Positions 22,161 through 34,165 of a stretch of 64,000 bases of DNA are shown here, one piece after another. The stretch covers positions 13,459,001 through 13,523,000 of the forward strand of contig CM073593.1 of NCBI GenBank assembly GCA_037074705.1, read 5' to 3'. Both the position numbers and the translations under genes were made by a program. The notes under the pieces are model-generated. The model was not told the DNA's origin and searched no databases. It was given only the letters and a program-made list of their open reading frames with translations. How positions within the stretch are numbered: the stretch's first letter is position 1; every line of letters starts with the position of its first letter. This stretch comes from Zhengitettix transpicula (taxonomy: Eukaryota > Arthropoda > Insecta > Orthoptera > Tetrigidae).

Positions 22161-22890
22161 GTAATAGGTGTACTATGTTTGGTTGAAATTATTCAACGCA
22201 ATAATGATTAACTTAATTTATAAAGTTAATCATGAATAATAAGACAACTAACATGTTACATTTTCCTAAATTTTTATATTATTCTTTATTTTGTAAATAA
22301 AATTTAAAAATATTTATTTTATAATATATGTTACAGACCGTCTTCAATTAAATTTATTTTTTACTTTTTATAAACTTTCTTCCCATGTATTACTTTAAAT
22401 TCTACTCATTTCAAAATTTCTCACAGTTCTCCATATTATGTGAATAGTTCTGGAAGAATGGAAAAAAAGGAAAGGAGAATTGAGGAAGGGAAATAGGAAA
22501 GAATTAGGGTTCTTGAATGGCTTGGTTATCAGGCTCAGATACTGTATGTAGAACAAAAGACTTGAAATATAAAGATAAAATATAAAAATGAAGAGAAATA
22601 ATATCGAAAGACGAAGAGCCAAACATCTTGGTCAAGCGTCGAAAAGCGACCCTCCAGATTTCTTAGAGCTTCTCGAGGAGGGGAAATATATCAAACCCGA
22701 AGTGGGGATCCAATAGTAAAACGCTAGAACATCGTCAGGAGTTTTCTGTCGCCAGAGGCAAAATGTAAAGAGGCACGGCATACGATTTTAGATGAGAAGA
22801 AATACAATAAGAATTCAATAATGATCTTTAAATATAATTACAAATTAAATTCACAAGAATATTAGGGAAAAAATTAATTAATTGCAATTG
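22161..22890. other. No clear feature
   Basis: AT-rich. The part at 22620-22790 has higher GC and an open stretch on the plus strand (DFLELLEEGKYIKPEVGIQ) of unknown origin. Confidence 0.35.
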
Positions 22891-24410
22891 GAAGCGTCAC
22901 TTACCTTCTCTCCAACGTGTTTTTCTCCATCTGGTGATGAGTCGGTGACAGCCATTCAGGCGCAATTATGAGGTGATTGTCAGTCATTATATATTCCTGT
23001 ATTTGTTTACTTTTACGAAATTCATGTTCAGAAAAGCATATTCGCACAGTCTTCACGCTCAGTGCCCCGATGAATATTTTCTTTTTAGAATAAGTAGCCA
23101 TATTTGGTCCGTTAGAATTGATTTTCTTCTGCATTATTATCATCCAGACCAATAAATCTTTTGCCGATCCTATCTAAGAATAGTATACATAATATCTCAA
23201 AGCCTTGAACAAAAGAAATACTGCTCTGCCGCTTTCTTTGACGTGCAACAAGCATTCGACAGGGTTTGGCACGAAGGTTTACTATACTACTACATTCACA
23301 CCCATATTATCCCTTCTTTAATCACACCTAAGTAATCGATATTTTCAAATCAAATACAAAAATTCATTCAGTTGAATAATGGCAGGTGTTCCACAAGGGA
23401 GCATCCTTGGACCAATACTGTACGTATTACTCTTCCGACATACCAACTACAGAACACACCATGATGGTCGTATTTGCCGACGACACAGCTATTGTAGCTG
23501 CCGACGATGACCCAAGTCAGACTTCGAAACGTTTGCAAGTGCACCTGGACACGATAGAAGATTGGATGAAACAATGGAGAGTGTCTGTAAACACGGCAAA
23601 GTCTCAACATATTACTTATTCACTTCGAAGAGACCTATGCCCGAAGGTGAAACTGAATTCGAAAGAACTCCCGGAAACGACACTAGTAAGATATCTCGGC
23701 CTACATAGCCGTCTAACCTGGAAATCACATATCGAAATAAAAAGGAAAAATTCACAACTCAAAGTAATTAAATTATCATGACTGATTAATAAAAGGTATA
23801 AGCTCTCCTTATACAACAAAATACTACTGTACAAATCAATAATAAAGCCAACATGGACAATCGGCATAGAACTATGGGGCACAGCCAGTAAATTCAACAT
23901 GGAGATTCTGAGAAGATTCGAAATAAAAACGTTAAGATACGTATCAAACAAAACTCTATACAACGATTTGGAAATGTCACCTATAACAGATGTTATCAGG
24001 GAACGAAGTAACAGGCACCAGAAGAGATTGAGCAACCATCCGAATCAACTATCAGTGAACATGCGGGACAATAGTCAACACGTGTATAGACTAAAGCTAC
24101 ACCATATTCTAGAGTTATCCTTTAGATTCCCTTAATTGTGACTCATACCTTGTATATCATTACCTAATTTTATATTTAAAAAAATGATGGTATGTCTGAC
24201 ATCAGTTCGACTAACTCCATTTTTTTCCCCTGTAATTTGAAATTAAGTATATTCATAGTAGTGTCTCTTTGTCGCCAAGTGTTATAATAAAACTTTTATA
24301 CAGACGAAAATAAAATTATAACATTTATGATTGCACATAACGGGGATTCCTTATTCTCTCTTTTGTCTGCTAACCTTTTCCGAGGTACCAGAAACACCCC
24401 CGATCGCTAC
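22891..24410. mobile_element. Second hAT-type remnant split by a LINE
   Basis: Segments 23020-23160 and 24220-24400 resemble the hAT element at 4210-6457: the TTTGGTCCGTTRGAATT word, the GTCGCCAAGTGTTATAATAA word and ACATAACGGGGATTCCTTA near the right end. Clear terminal inverted repeats and target duplications were not found, so the outer limits are approximate. Confidence 0.55.
23165..24180 (+). pseudogene. Jockey-like LINE reverse transcriptase, 5'-truncated
   Basis: Reverse transcriptase blocks appear in order: FFDVQQAFDRVWHEGLLY (about 23235), GVPQGSILGPILY (about 23384), then after a frameshift FADDTAIVAADDDPSQ (23472 on) with the catalytic DD, a WMKQWRVSVNTAKSQ thumb segment, VRYLGLHSRLTWKSHI, an in-frame stop at 23779-23781, and LYKSIIKPTWTIGIELWGTA with an EILRRFEIKTLR segment. 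The palm is split by frameshifts and stops, so it is dead. The 3' end has a short A-run near 24172. Block order and wording match the Jockey clade, the same type as the LINE at 62075-64000. It is nested in a hAT remnant. Confidence 0.85.
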
Positions 24411-25010
24411 CGGTAACTCGCAACATACCCTTTACCTACCTCTGACCTAGTGGGACATAACCGCACACTACAGTTTACAAACTTAAAAGCGAAGAAAACG
24501 CAGTGACAATAGGAAAGCAGATAAGGAATCGTAGAAATTGGTGAGTTTCATAATATCTTTTTGTACAGTGGATTTAATATTAAGCATCTCTGATATAGCT
24601 AGTAACTAGCTGCTGTGAACGTCTAAAATCTAAGCATTTTGCCAATCAATTGAATGTTTCGAATTGAGGATTTGTTTGGACACTAGAGACTTTTTATCGT
24701 TGCGAAGTTTGATATTATAAATGTTCCTTGTTGGTGTTTAGATATAATTTCAATTGCAGGTAATAAATATTTATTTTTACAAAGAATGCAATTATAGTAG
24801 ATAGAATTCTCCAGCACAATGCTCACGTACTGATGCACAAAACTAGCATACATGTGGCGGGATGTTACAGATGCACGCCTGTGTGTGAGAGAAACAAGGA
24901 GGCAGCTCAAATATTGGCTGACTCATAACGGCAGATCATGAAACTCAGCTTAAAGAGGGCTGACGCCTAGGGGGGTGTACAAGAAAATGCAGTAAGTAGT
25001 CTGAATAATT
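24411..25010. other. No feature recognised
   Basis: Mixed composition; a 75-codon frame on the minus strand has no motif. Confidence 0.45.
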
Positions 25011-25400
25011 AGGAGGGTGTGGCAGCGAGGGTAGTGTGCAACTTTCACATGTTACGACCGACGCCTCGTTGCGCTGAACCAACAAAGGGCATTGAGGAAG
25101 CTCCAGGGTGGCGGTGGGGGGTGGGGTGGGGATGTGTTGACGCTCTCAAACAGCACATACCCTCCGCGGTTTCAGCCCTCCACTGCTAAGCAATGTTACG
25201 GTTCAGATGTAAGCTGCCTAAGAGTTGGCGGATTCTCATTCAGAAGCGCCGTGGTGATACTTTCGGGCGGTGTAGCCGGGAATTCTCTTAATGCGCTTAT
25301 GTGTTACAACCGACGAGGTAAGGGCAGGCAAGAGACGGCGCGGTGTTGCCTTTTTGCTGCTAATTCTGTCGGAAGCACGAATGGTCGCTGATATCTCCAT
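25011..25400. other. GC-rich block, unassigned
   Basis: GC is much higher than nearby, with a GGTGGCGGTGGGGGGTGGGG run (25108 on). GTTACGACCGACGCC at 25051 recurs as GTTACAACCGACGAGG at 25303. The plus-strand frame 25092-25391 (99 codons) has no known domain. It could be an exon, a CpG-rich regulatory block or a repeat. Confidence 0.3.
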
Positions 25401-26690
25401 AATTCTTCAGCAAGCCGGAAATTCTGTTACTGAGCAAAGCTCATAATTCTTGTTTCAGTTACCCTTTACCGTTTGCGTAACAATTTTAAATTAACTCTAA
25501 CGCTAGAACGAGTTTAATCCGAACCAGACATTGTCATTAGCGTAATAAAATCTGAAATTGTTCCGGTGCATATAATTCTTAGTGGAGACGACAGCTGATA
25601 CCACTTTTTATGGCAGTCTTTGTTTTATTTATATACTTTCATCTTCTTGGTATTCTTATTCTTCCCTTTTTACCACTTTCATTTTCTCATTTGCTCCATT
25701 GTCTCTGCATTTCACTCCCAGCAACATGGGTACTTAATATTTATTTTTTGGACTATAATCTAAAAATAATTTTTAATAAAAAAAATTCTGGAGCTAATTT
25801 TGCTGACAGCATTTAAAAAATAATAAGTAGGTCTACCTATTCAGGAAGTATACAAAATATTACGGTGATATTTACATTATACATTTAAAATAATTGTCAA
25901 AGTGAAGGAAGTTGCTTGCGATTCCGTGAATCACCATCGTCCCTGTCTACTTGCGCATGAAATTATACTGCGATTAAAATTAGAAGGCAATTGCGGGGGC
26001 TTCACGCTGTTGCACGTATGCAAATTGACTTTTCGAATGTACCTCACCGAAAACTGTAAAGTACACGGCCATTGTTCGGCGGCGCTGCTTGTCGCGTTTA
26101 AGGCGTTCTCATTGGCGGGTTCAAGGTTTCAGCCATCGCGTTAAATAACAGCCAAGTGTCTTTTAATTTTAATCGTAGTATAGTCACTGTTATTCTGTTT
26201 TAATTCATATCGCATTACACATAAATTCAAGGATAGATGTTAACCGTTTATTAGGGTTGATAAGTACCTCATGCCTACGGGGTGTTAATTACAACTTAAT
26301 TGGAATTAGGAGTCGTGACACTTCATCTCAGAAACCACCCAATTTACTAATTTGATACCTATTAATATATTATATTAACCCCACTTTTTGCTGGTAGTGT
26401 TTGAAATTGGACTGTATCACCGGTAGCCTATCACTGTTAACCTTAGAGAACAAGAAAACTACCGTTGTGACCCAAACATCAGTATTTTACGATTTTTTTA
26501 TCTTATACTCCTTTCACCCTCACCCATATGGGTACTACGGTTGCGTAACCTAAACCGTGTTTTTTCTCTCTCTCAGTTTCTCAGTCATATGGAATCCAAG
26601 TTTCGTTGAACTTGTTCCATGCGTTAAAGAGTGTATGTGGTACATGTATATAACAGAGTTAGAGTTCCACCGGCTGAATACAACGCTAAA
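25401..26690. other. No feature recognised
   Basis: AT-rich; frames of 68 and 80 codons lack motifs. Confidence 0.45.
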
Positions 26691-26699
26691 TGGTAACTT

Positions 26700-27043
26700 G
26701 CAATAACTCTTTAACTAACTATACTTCCCGCGTTGTATGGACGTAATGGTGCTATTAAATCGTCCAAATACGATACATATTTCCTCATCTTTGGGTGTTA
26801 GAGATGTCTTTGTCTGGACACTGGGCAGAAAAGCAATTAGTATGCAGATTAGCGGCAGCCCTGTTCCAGGGAGATTGCGGTATTTATCGACGTCACAAAT
26901 CCTATCGATGCGCGACGCCACTGTATTGGTCGCAGGGGAACACTTCCACCGCATCTTACCATAATTATCAACCGAGACCGACGAAGATGAACGGAGTTTC
27001 CATGAGAGAAGCAATTTTCCTTCAAATTTGGGAAATTAATTGA
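26700..27043. other. GC-richer block, unassigned
   Basis: Overlapping open frames on both strands (99 codons minus, 75 and 82 codons plus) without recognisable domains. The origin is undecided. Confidence 0.3.
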
Positions 27044-27445
27044 GTTTGAAAAACTTTAATACGACAGGTAATTTACATCACAAGATAGAGAAAGAGCACC
27101 TAAGTTGTCCTTTCAACAGGCAAACAGAAATGGTTTCTTGTTACAAAACATATAAATTAAATGACGGGTAACATTAGTTCTAATAAAACATAATCAGAAT
27201 GTTACTGAATTAAATTTCATTGGTACAGAAATTATTTCCTGACCATAAAATTTATGACGATTGTAATTGCACTCATTTAATAAAACTAAATGAAAAAGCT
27301 CGATTTACGATAAAATAACCTGAAATTTCTGAATACAGAAAAGGACAATCTGTATTAAATCAAAATCTTGTATAAAAATGATCTTAACGTTAGTATAACA
27401 GAAAAACAAATATATTTTCTGCATTTTTAATCAATCTCCTTCATA
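27044..27445. other. No feature recognised
   Basis: AT-rich, nothing supported. Confidence 0.5.
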
Positions 27446-27449
27446 ATAA

Positions 27450-27790
27450 ATCACATAGACTGTACGTATGTGAGCAATTTTTTCCAAAATTCGTACGCCT
27501 GTTCCTTTTAAACCGGAAACAAAGACTGTGGGGTAAGATACGCCTACCACCTCCATGGGTGAAATTAAATTTTTAAACATGTTAAACGGCCGATATTTCC
27601 GTTGAATAAATATTATTCGGTATCCCTTGAGATTCACAGCATTTTTACCAATCTTGTGTGTGCATAATTTCAACCCCTTTTGGAATAGGGAGGAAATGGT
27701 TGAGAGTTATATAAAATAAAGCAAATACAACCGAGATTGGAGTCGAATTCGGGGTTATGGATGTCGCCGAGTTTAATAATAACATTCAAA
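27450..27790 (-). repeat. AGCTGGG-family copy, partial
   Basis: The reverse complement carries AACTCGGCGACATCCATAAC, GACTCCAATCTCGGTTG and AACGGAAATATCGGCCG, the module words of the family. Head and tail are missing. Confidence 0.65.
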
Positions 27791-27890
27791 TTGCTGTCTA
27801 TATTGTACTTCAACCCGTATGAGTGGGAGTTGAAAGGAAAAACAATGTATGTTTGGCATATAATACTCATGGAACATATTTGACCAAAAT

Positions 27891-28119
27891 GTATAAATAA
27901 ACAAATGCCAATTACAAGTCAGAAAAAAGATATTTATAATAATTTATAATTTATAAATTTTTTATTCAGCCACAGCAGTTAATGGAGAACGACCTGACTA
28001 TCAAAATTTTGTTAAAGCTGCATCCCTGAAGAGGTCGCAAATTAACGACGAAACGTAGTGTAATTTTCTATTAATAAATGTCTTTTTCCGGACTTTAAAT
28101 TGATTGTTGTTTATTTATA
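27891..28119. repeat. Fold-back Penelope-like remnant (family C, first copy)
   Basis: The left arm starts near TATAAATAAACAA with AGTCAGAAAAAAGATATTTA. The right arm (28062-28119) is its inverse, ending TTGTTTATTTATA. Between them lies GAGAACGACCTGACTATCAA, shared with the 35.7 kb copy, and a hammerhead-like core. Confidence 0.7.
28024..28056 (+). ncRNA. Hammerhead-like core, family C
   Basis: CTGAAGA (28026-28032), G, GTCG...CGAC stem and GAAACGTAGTG (from 28050). The best preserved core of this family; one extra base precedes the stem. Confidence 0.45.
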
Positions 28120-28139
28120 TCTTAATAATATATATCATT

Positions 28140-28470
28140 AACCAAAATTTGTTTCGAACGGGAATCAAACCCTGTGGGGATAATTCACAACTACTACACA
28201 TAGGCGCAGGGGTGGGAGTTTCCAATCTTGTTAACACGGCCGATAATTTCGTCGAACGAAAATTTTTCGTGGTCAATAAGATATATAGAGTTTCTGTAGA
28301 TATTTTTCTGTATAATTTCAACCCCTCTATCGGTTTGGGAGGGAAGCACCTTTAGGGATGTAAGTGGAGGAGCGGTACATAAAAATAACTCAAAAACAAC
28401 CGAGATTGGAGTCGAATCCGGGATTGTGGATGTCGCTGAGTTTAAATATGACATCCCAGGTATTGTCTTT
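28140..28470 (-). repeat. AGCTGGG-family copy, partial
   Basis: The reverse complement shows ACTCAGCGACATCCACAATC, GACTCCAATCTCGGTTG and ATTATCGGCCGTGTTAAC. It shares strand and content with 27450-27790; the fold-back unit 27891-28119 lies between the two. Confidence 0.65.
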
Positions 28471-28479
28471 GTTATAAAA

Positions 28480-29040
28480 TTAATTTTTTATATACTTGTA
28501 ACTAACTTCCATTTAAATAGCAAATCGGGAAGCTGTACATACGCTATAATTAAAACATAACTGCCAATTTTGCTTTTATGTTATGTTACGCTAAGCTTTG
28601 TGATTTAAAATGGAGTGTTCTGTAGCGTTAGAAAACATTAACGGGCAGAAAAACTTAAAAAAACAGTTCCAAGTAAAGTTTTTTTTAGAACTTATGTGTT
28701 TAGCAATCAGAAACATTTATAAGTTTTTTGAGTTAAATTGCTGACGGCTGCCAGATGTACTGGTAGCAATAACACGATCAGGGAGATATCCAATGATATC
28801 GCCTGCAGAATTTAAAACATGATAGAAAAGAGAACAACTAAAAACTATTACTTAATTGAATTCACTTGGCCACATAGTTTTTAGTCTTTTGTTGGTCACT
28901 GGTTCTAGGAGTGGACGACGAATGTTAAATACAAACATATCTTATAACACAAAATCTGTTTAATGTGAAATTCAGAAATATATTGACAATAAATAATGCA
29001 ATCAACAAAAGCAAATTGTAAGTAATTTTTTTAAATTACA
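28480..29040. other. No gene; one small inverted repeat
   Basis: Mostly AT-rich. An imperfect palindrome AACTAAAAACTAT (28839 on) with ATAGTTTTTAGT (28877 on) is the only structure seen. Confidence 0.4.
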
Positions 29041-29044
29041 ATTT

Positions 29045-29815
29045 AACGTCGCATTAACCTTTTGGTCATTAGCGACTTACATCTGTTAAGTTCTACATTT
29101 GTATAAAATTTAAATTAATTTAAACAAATCAGTTTTCATCGTAAAGTCTATGAGGTTGTTTATTGCTGCTGATGAGTTGAAAATCTCCATCATTGATGGT
29201 TGATCTTTTTACCTCGCTATATTTGGGGCAGTCAAAAAGGACATGAGTAATTGTTGTGGGCTCCTTGCATGAGCTGCATACCGGCTGCGGAGATCTGGAA
29301 ATCAAGAATGAATGAGTGAAACTGGAGTGCAATGTTCTTATTCTGGCTACAACAACCTGTTGCCTTCGAGATAGTTCTTTCGGGTGCGATATTTCTCTGA
29401 TGCTGTTGACATTTCTGAGGATGACTCCGCATTCCTATGGTTTGACAGGTCTACTCCACTTTTTCTCCAGTTCCTTGTAGAGCCTTACTCTGCAGTCCCT
29501 GCTGGTGCAAACTGGCAGGTTGCTGGATCTTCTTTGATGATCCGCTTCCATCTTCGCTAGGAGATCTGCCCTGTTGTGTCCTACTATGTCCTTATGCGCC
29601 GGTAGCCAGGCTATAGTGATCCGCTGTTGTTTTTCTTGTATTTTCAATATATTCTCTCTAATTTGATTTACGCAACCATTTCTGTGCACTGTACTAGTTA
29701 TTCTGTGTATTGCTTGCATGGAATCTGGTAATATGATATGTTCGGTTATCATTTGAGGTTGACCACATTTCATATTAATTATTTTACGCTGTGCCATGTT
29801 TGTGTCTGTTTAAAA
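29045..29815 (-). pseudogene. LINE C-terminus: RNase H plus zinc-binding region and 3' UTR
   Basis: The minus strand reads (frame 29797-29435) an RNase H segment ending IAWLPAHKDIVGHNRADLL with an AKMEADHQ continuation, which corresponds to the last catalytic motif of LINE RNase H. After a frame change it gives RREISHPKELSRR-like sequence, then (29332-29129) CSSCKEPTTITHVLFDCPKY, an intact C-x2-C...H-x4-C motif, and a stop at about 29129. The 3' UTR contains GTCGCTAATGACC...GCGAC (complement of about 29050-29085), a likely stem-loop shared with other LINE tails here. RT and endonuclease are absent. Frameshifts make it a pseudogene. RNase H placement suggests the I/R1-like group. Confidence 0.8.
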
Positions 29816-30404
29816 TATTTTTAGGGTATGAGCACGTAGCCGTCGGTTTCATTTCAAGGTTAGATATAAAAATAACCACTAATCAGATGCAATTAAATTA
29901 AATTTTACTATAATAATGAATTACTCTACCAATTTTGATGACAAATATAAAATTGATAGATTTTGTTATTTTATTGACTCCTAGACATATACAAAGAACT
30001 ATAGTCATTATTATATATAGTTCTTTATCACACTTTTAAGGATTCACAACCAAATTGGCATGAGCTAACATGACTTGTCAAATGAAACAATTGTGTCCAG
30101 TTGCCGTGTGACCATATTTTTATAATTCAAGCGGTTGTAATAAATTCATAGCTGTATATAATATTTCTCTGCCTAGCATGACTACATGAAGTAATTACTG
30201 AATAATAGTTCCCATTTGTTTTTCGCACAGAACATCAGCATTATGAATGTTTCAATTTCATTTACACTCGCAAAAGTGTGAAACTATTACTGATGACTGG
30301 AGCCTAACATGAAATATTTACTTCTAGGGGAACTATAGATTACAGGATAGTTTATTCGATATTTAATTAACGCGTCAGTATAATTTCGTAGAAGAATTCT
30401 TAGT
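29816..30404. other. No feature recognised
   Basis: AT-rich, no motif. Confidence 0.5.
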
Positions 30405-30690
30405 TTCATGATATATCTGGCTCCAGATGCTGGCAGTAACGCTTCCAGGAGCTATTGTGGCAATGCTAACGCAAACAAGGGGCTCGCTGGCCTTGCATCA
30501 ACTGTCGTAATTGCATTCCATTGTGCAGCGGTAATTCTCGCAATGTGGTCTATACACTTCTCCTTACAGGCGACCAAGGCCCTCTTGTTTAGGACCTCAA
30601 TACTAATGCCAAATACACGATGCAATTGCTGCAAGCAGAGGATTATCCACAAATCCACTAAACTGCGCTCAATTCCAAGTGTTTAGACAC
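30405..30690. other. GC-richer block with overlapping open frames
   Basis: A plus frame (92 codons, 30408-30686) and an antisense frame (68 codons) overlap. The antisense reading (DLWIILCLQQLHRVFGISIE) looks more protein-like but matches nothing I know. An exon or a repeat fragment are both possible. Confidence 0.25.
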
Positions 30691-32135
30691 TATAGCACTA
30701 CACAATTGTTCATAATAACCTCCAAGAGACAATCAAGAAAGAGGAGTTACAATTAAAGCATTGAACGAAGCACGCTACTCGATTAAATATTTTCACGTCC
30801 TTTTACGACGAAAAATATTATTTACAGCTTCTTTTCAGTCCGTCCCTTGCGGTGAACTAAAATTTTGAACTAAATTTGTTTAAAATCTAAATATCCTCAC
30901 TAAAATGTTTCCTCGTTCATTATCTGAGGAAAAGCAGTCCACGGTCTCCGGGAACTGAGTTTACTGACATAATTTATTATGAGCTATTTTAAGAGAGAAA
31001 TTTACCCAAGTTGGAGACGTTCGTTTCACACATCTGTGTGTTAGATTTTAACTCTTTAGTACATAGTTTAGCATATCTAACTTCTAGAATCACCCCAGAG
31101 GCGTCTGTTGGTTCATAAGAGAGCTAATTTGTGATGCAGATATGAAACAACATGCACTTAAGGAAATGTGAAACTTTTGGCGATCGTGGACAGGTTAAAA
31201 CATTTCTGTACGTCAACTCCTCAGGCCAGATTTTCTGCACGCCGGTCAACTTCAGAAGATTTATTTTGGGTTTGTTTTTTGTTTTTACAAGAAAGTAAAT
31301 TTAAGCGTTATTCTGAAGGTATTACAATCACACTAAAATCATAATTATCCAATTAATGTTAATTATTGATAAATCAGACCTAATCATATTTTTTGTCTAA
31401 GTATATATATTTATATAAGTAGAGATGTAATTATTTTAATAAAATTTTATTATAAATAAAAAAAAATTAATTTCATTAAGACTTTATTTTCTATTGTTTT
31501 TTTAGGGTAGCAAAATTAAATTTACAAATATAGAAAAAAAGATTAAAAACCTTAAGTTATAGATTGACGACATTTATATTTAGAACCTACATGTGCATGA
31601 TGTTACATATTTTGAACGTAATAAAAATGTTCGCCTAAGAATATAAAAATTCGGCTAATTTTTTTGGTTAACTTTACCGTATTGTATTCACAAAATAAAT
31701 CTTAAAAACTGACTTTTAAATAATATAAGAAAATTCATGTACTAAATGGACATTTTTAGTGTCCATCCTGTGCGTACCAAATTTAAGTATAAAATGTAGA
31801 ATTATTTGAGGAGTATTTTTAGCTGTTGAGTGTCCGTCTAGAGTGCACGAAATTTGAGTATAAATTGTAAACATTTTGGTGAAAGGGCACGATGCTGAGA
31901 GAATATAATTAAGAATGAAGTAAATTGTGTTTATTAAAGTAAATTAAAATGCATTTAGAGTGAAAGAAAGACAAAATTAAAGTAATAACACAAAGGCGTT
32001 AAATTTGAAAGTTACATCAAGAAGTTTTAAAAATCTAGATTTTTATAGGCGGAACCGTTACCATAGTCCAGCATTCTGAATCTGGCCGAAGACTGCAGAA
32101 CAGATAAGAGAAATTTGCGTTAATATTAATACAGA
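30691..32135. other. No gene; one diverged direct duplication
   Basis: AT-rich. The segments at 31760-31800 and 31841-31880 share GTGTCC...AAATTTRAGTATAAA, an old tandem duplication of about 80 bases. Confidence 0.4.
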
Positions 32136-32139
32136 CAGC

Positions 32140-32230
32140 AGTCTTCCTCGGTGTGAAGAATGAATAAAATAAAATTGTATTCGCGACGTTTCAATGACGT
32201 TTACTGTCAACATCTACGCCCAACATTTTT
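32140..32230 (-). repeat. Penelope-like tail (family E) with hammerhead-like core
   Basis: On the minus strand GATGT, a TGAC...GTCA stem (complement of 32195-32209), TT and GAAACGTCGCGAATACAA (GAAAC complement about 32187-32192), followed by TTTATTTTATTCATTC. A distinct tail sequence from families B and C. Confidence 0.45.
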
Positions 32231-33178
32231 TATATTTTCCACTGACTTTAAATTTGCCAGTATATCATCGAACGATTATTTATTCTGATAGAAAGGGACA
32301 ATCTATATTTTTTTAATTTACAAGCAAAATTTGTATTACTTTTCATTTCATGTTTTGTATAGTTTTTATATTCAAAGTAAATTGTTTTAATATTTTTAAT
32401 CATCAGTCATCCACTTTCTGGTAATTCGACGTTTAAATCGTGAAAAATCTCGTAAGTGTAACAACAGCCATTTTCTTTTGAAAATTTGATGAGGAAAATT
32501 GTATAATAGCTAATTTATGGTTTATGAATCTTTTGTGAAATTCTTTGAATATATTAATTGTGATTTGCTTCTTTTGAGCTGTTACTTGATTTTCATAATG
32601 TGCATTTTGAAAGTGAATAAATAAAAGATTCTTCAAATTATGGTACAATTTATAGAAAGATATTTTCTCTACGTGATTTCGTGTGACGGTAATTGGCACA
32701 AATATTTTCAAATTTCTGTGAATATTATAGTAAGTGCTCAGTGCAGAAGCCTGCTGTCTCTGAGCTGCTTTATTTCCTGAGTTTTACTCTTAAATATACT
32801 CGTTATGTGAACTCATAATTTTCCCCCGCTGCCAAACCATACAAATTAATCGCTAATAGTTCTTCCTACGATGATTGCAAGAAACGAAGCAAATGAATGA
32901 TTGCCTTATTGTCATCAGTGAAACAATTATAAGTATATTTTCAAACTACAATATCAGACCATGTCAACATTTTGTGTCACAGTCACCGAAAAATGTTTCT
33001 CCCATGCCCGTGTTTATAGCTGCTAGTCACCTTACACTTCAACTTAGTTCCTACTGAATAATTTTTGTAATAGTATAAAAACTCGAGATCTTTATTTGGT
33101 GAAAAATATTAGGAAGGTAACGAATGATGATGTATTTGTTAGAGAATCGAGTCAAAAGGAACTCAGTTTTTCTCAACT
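32231..33178. other. No feature recognised
   Basis: AT-rich; a 92-codon minus frame (32433-32711) is Lys/Phe-rich with no motif. Confidence 0.45.
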
Positions 33179-34165
33179 AGCTGGGTGCACGCCGTTTCCC
33201 AGGACAATATATATCCATAATCCCCGAGTTGACTCCAATCTCAGTTCCTTATGCGTTATTTTTATGTAACGCCCCTCGATCCCTATCCCTAAATGTGCTC
33301 ACCTCACATGCGGAAGGTGGTTGAACTCGTTGATCCAGAAAAAGTTTAATTCGAAGAATATATTGGACGTTTTAAAATGTTCAAAATTTCCACATCCACA
33401 GCTGTGGGCTAAACAAAAAGTATTTATTCCACGAAAAAATCGGCCAGTTATATTGTTTGAAAATTTCCACTCCCAGCCACCCCCACCCATCCCAACCCAC
33501 CCCACCACACCCTGTCGCATTACCCGGGTTGTCACAACTAAACTCAGAGACATCCATAAGCCCTGAATTGACTCGAATCTCGATGGTTTTTGTGTTATTT
33601 TTATGTACCGTCCCTCCAACCCACCCAAAGCTTTTTCCCTTCACATGCCGACAGCGGTTAAAATTATACACAAATAACATTATCGATAGAAATACTACCA
33701 ATGTCATTGAACCCGGCAAAAATTTATTGCATGCAAACACCGACTGTTTGGCATGTTCTAAAATTTTCCCACCACCTCCGCTTGGGGGAGTTAATTGACA
33801 AGTTTAATGTAAAAATTAAACTCAGTGACATCCATAACCTTGGATTTGACTCCAATATCAGTTTTATTCGCTTTTTTTCCTTAACGCCCCCACCCCTAAG
33901 GATGCTCCTTTCACATGCTGTAAGGGGTTGAAATTATACGCAGATAAAATTGGTAGAAACACTATCAATCTCTTTGTCCGCGAAAACTATTTATCCGAAT
34001 AAAATATCGGCAGTTTTAGCAGGTTTGAAAATTTCCAACCCCGCTCCTGGAGCTGGTAGACGTTTATCACTGGACAGAGTTTGTTTCCCGGTCGCAAAGA
34101 AGACGTGAACGAAATTTTGTGAAATTCGATCCACGTGTGTAGGTTTCTATGCGGAACTTACACTG
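33179..34165 (+). repeat. AGCTGGG-family copy, three modules
   Basis: Begins TAGCTGGGTGCACGCCG. GACTCCAATCTC-like words recur at about 33231, 33568 and 33846, so modules of about 280-340 bases are iterated, each with a C-rich CCACCCC stretch and a GGCCGTTTTA word. The tail is truncated near GTGTAGGTTTCTATGCGGAA. Overlapping open frames here (up to 119 codons) are shadows of the repeat. Confidence 0.75.

Noticed and set aside
27891..28470. Alternating repeats considered as a CRISPR-like or satellite array
   Set aside because: The units are different dispersed elements in mixed orientation, with no short identical repeats and regular spacers.
33299..33931. Several overlapping frames of 76-119 codons on both strands
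   Set aside because: They lie in the AGCTGGG repeat; codon-like openness comes from its GC-richer modules and no domain is present.
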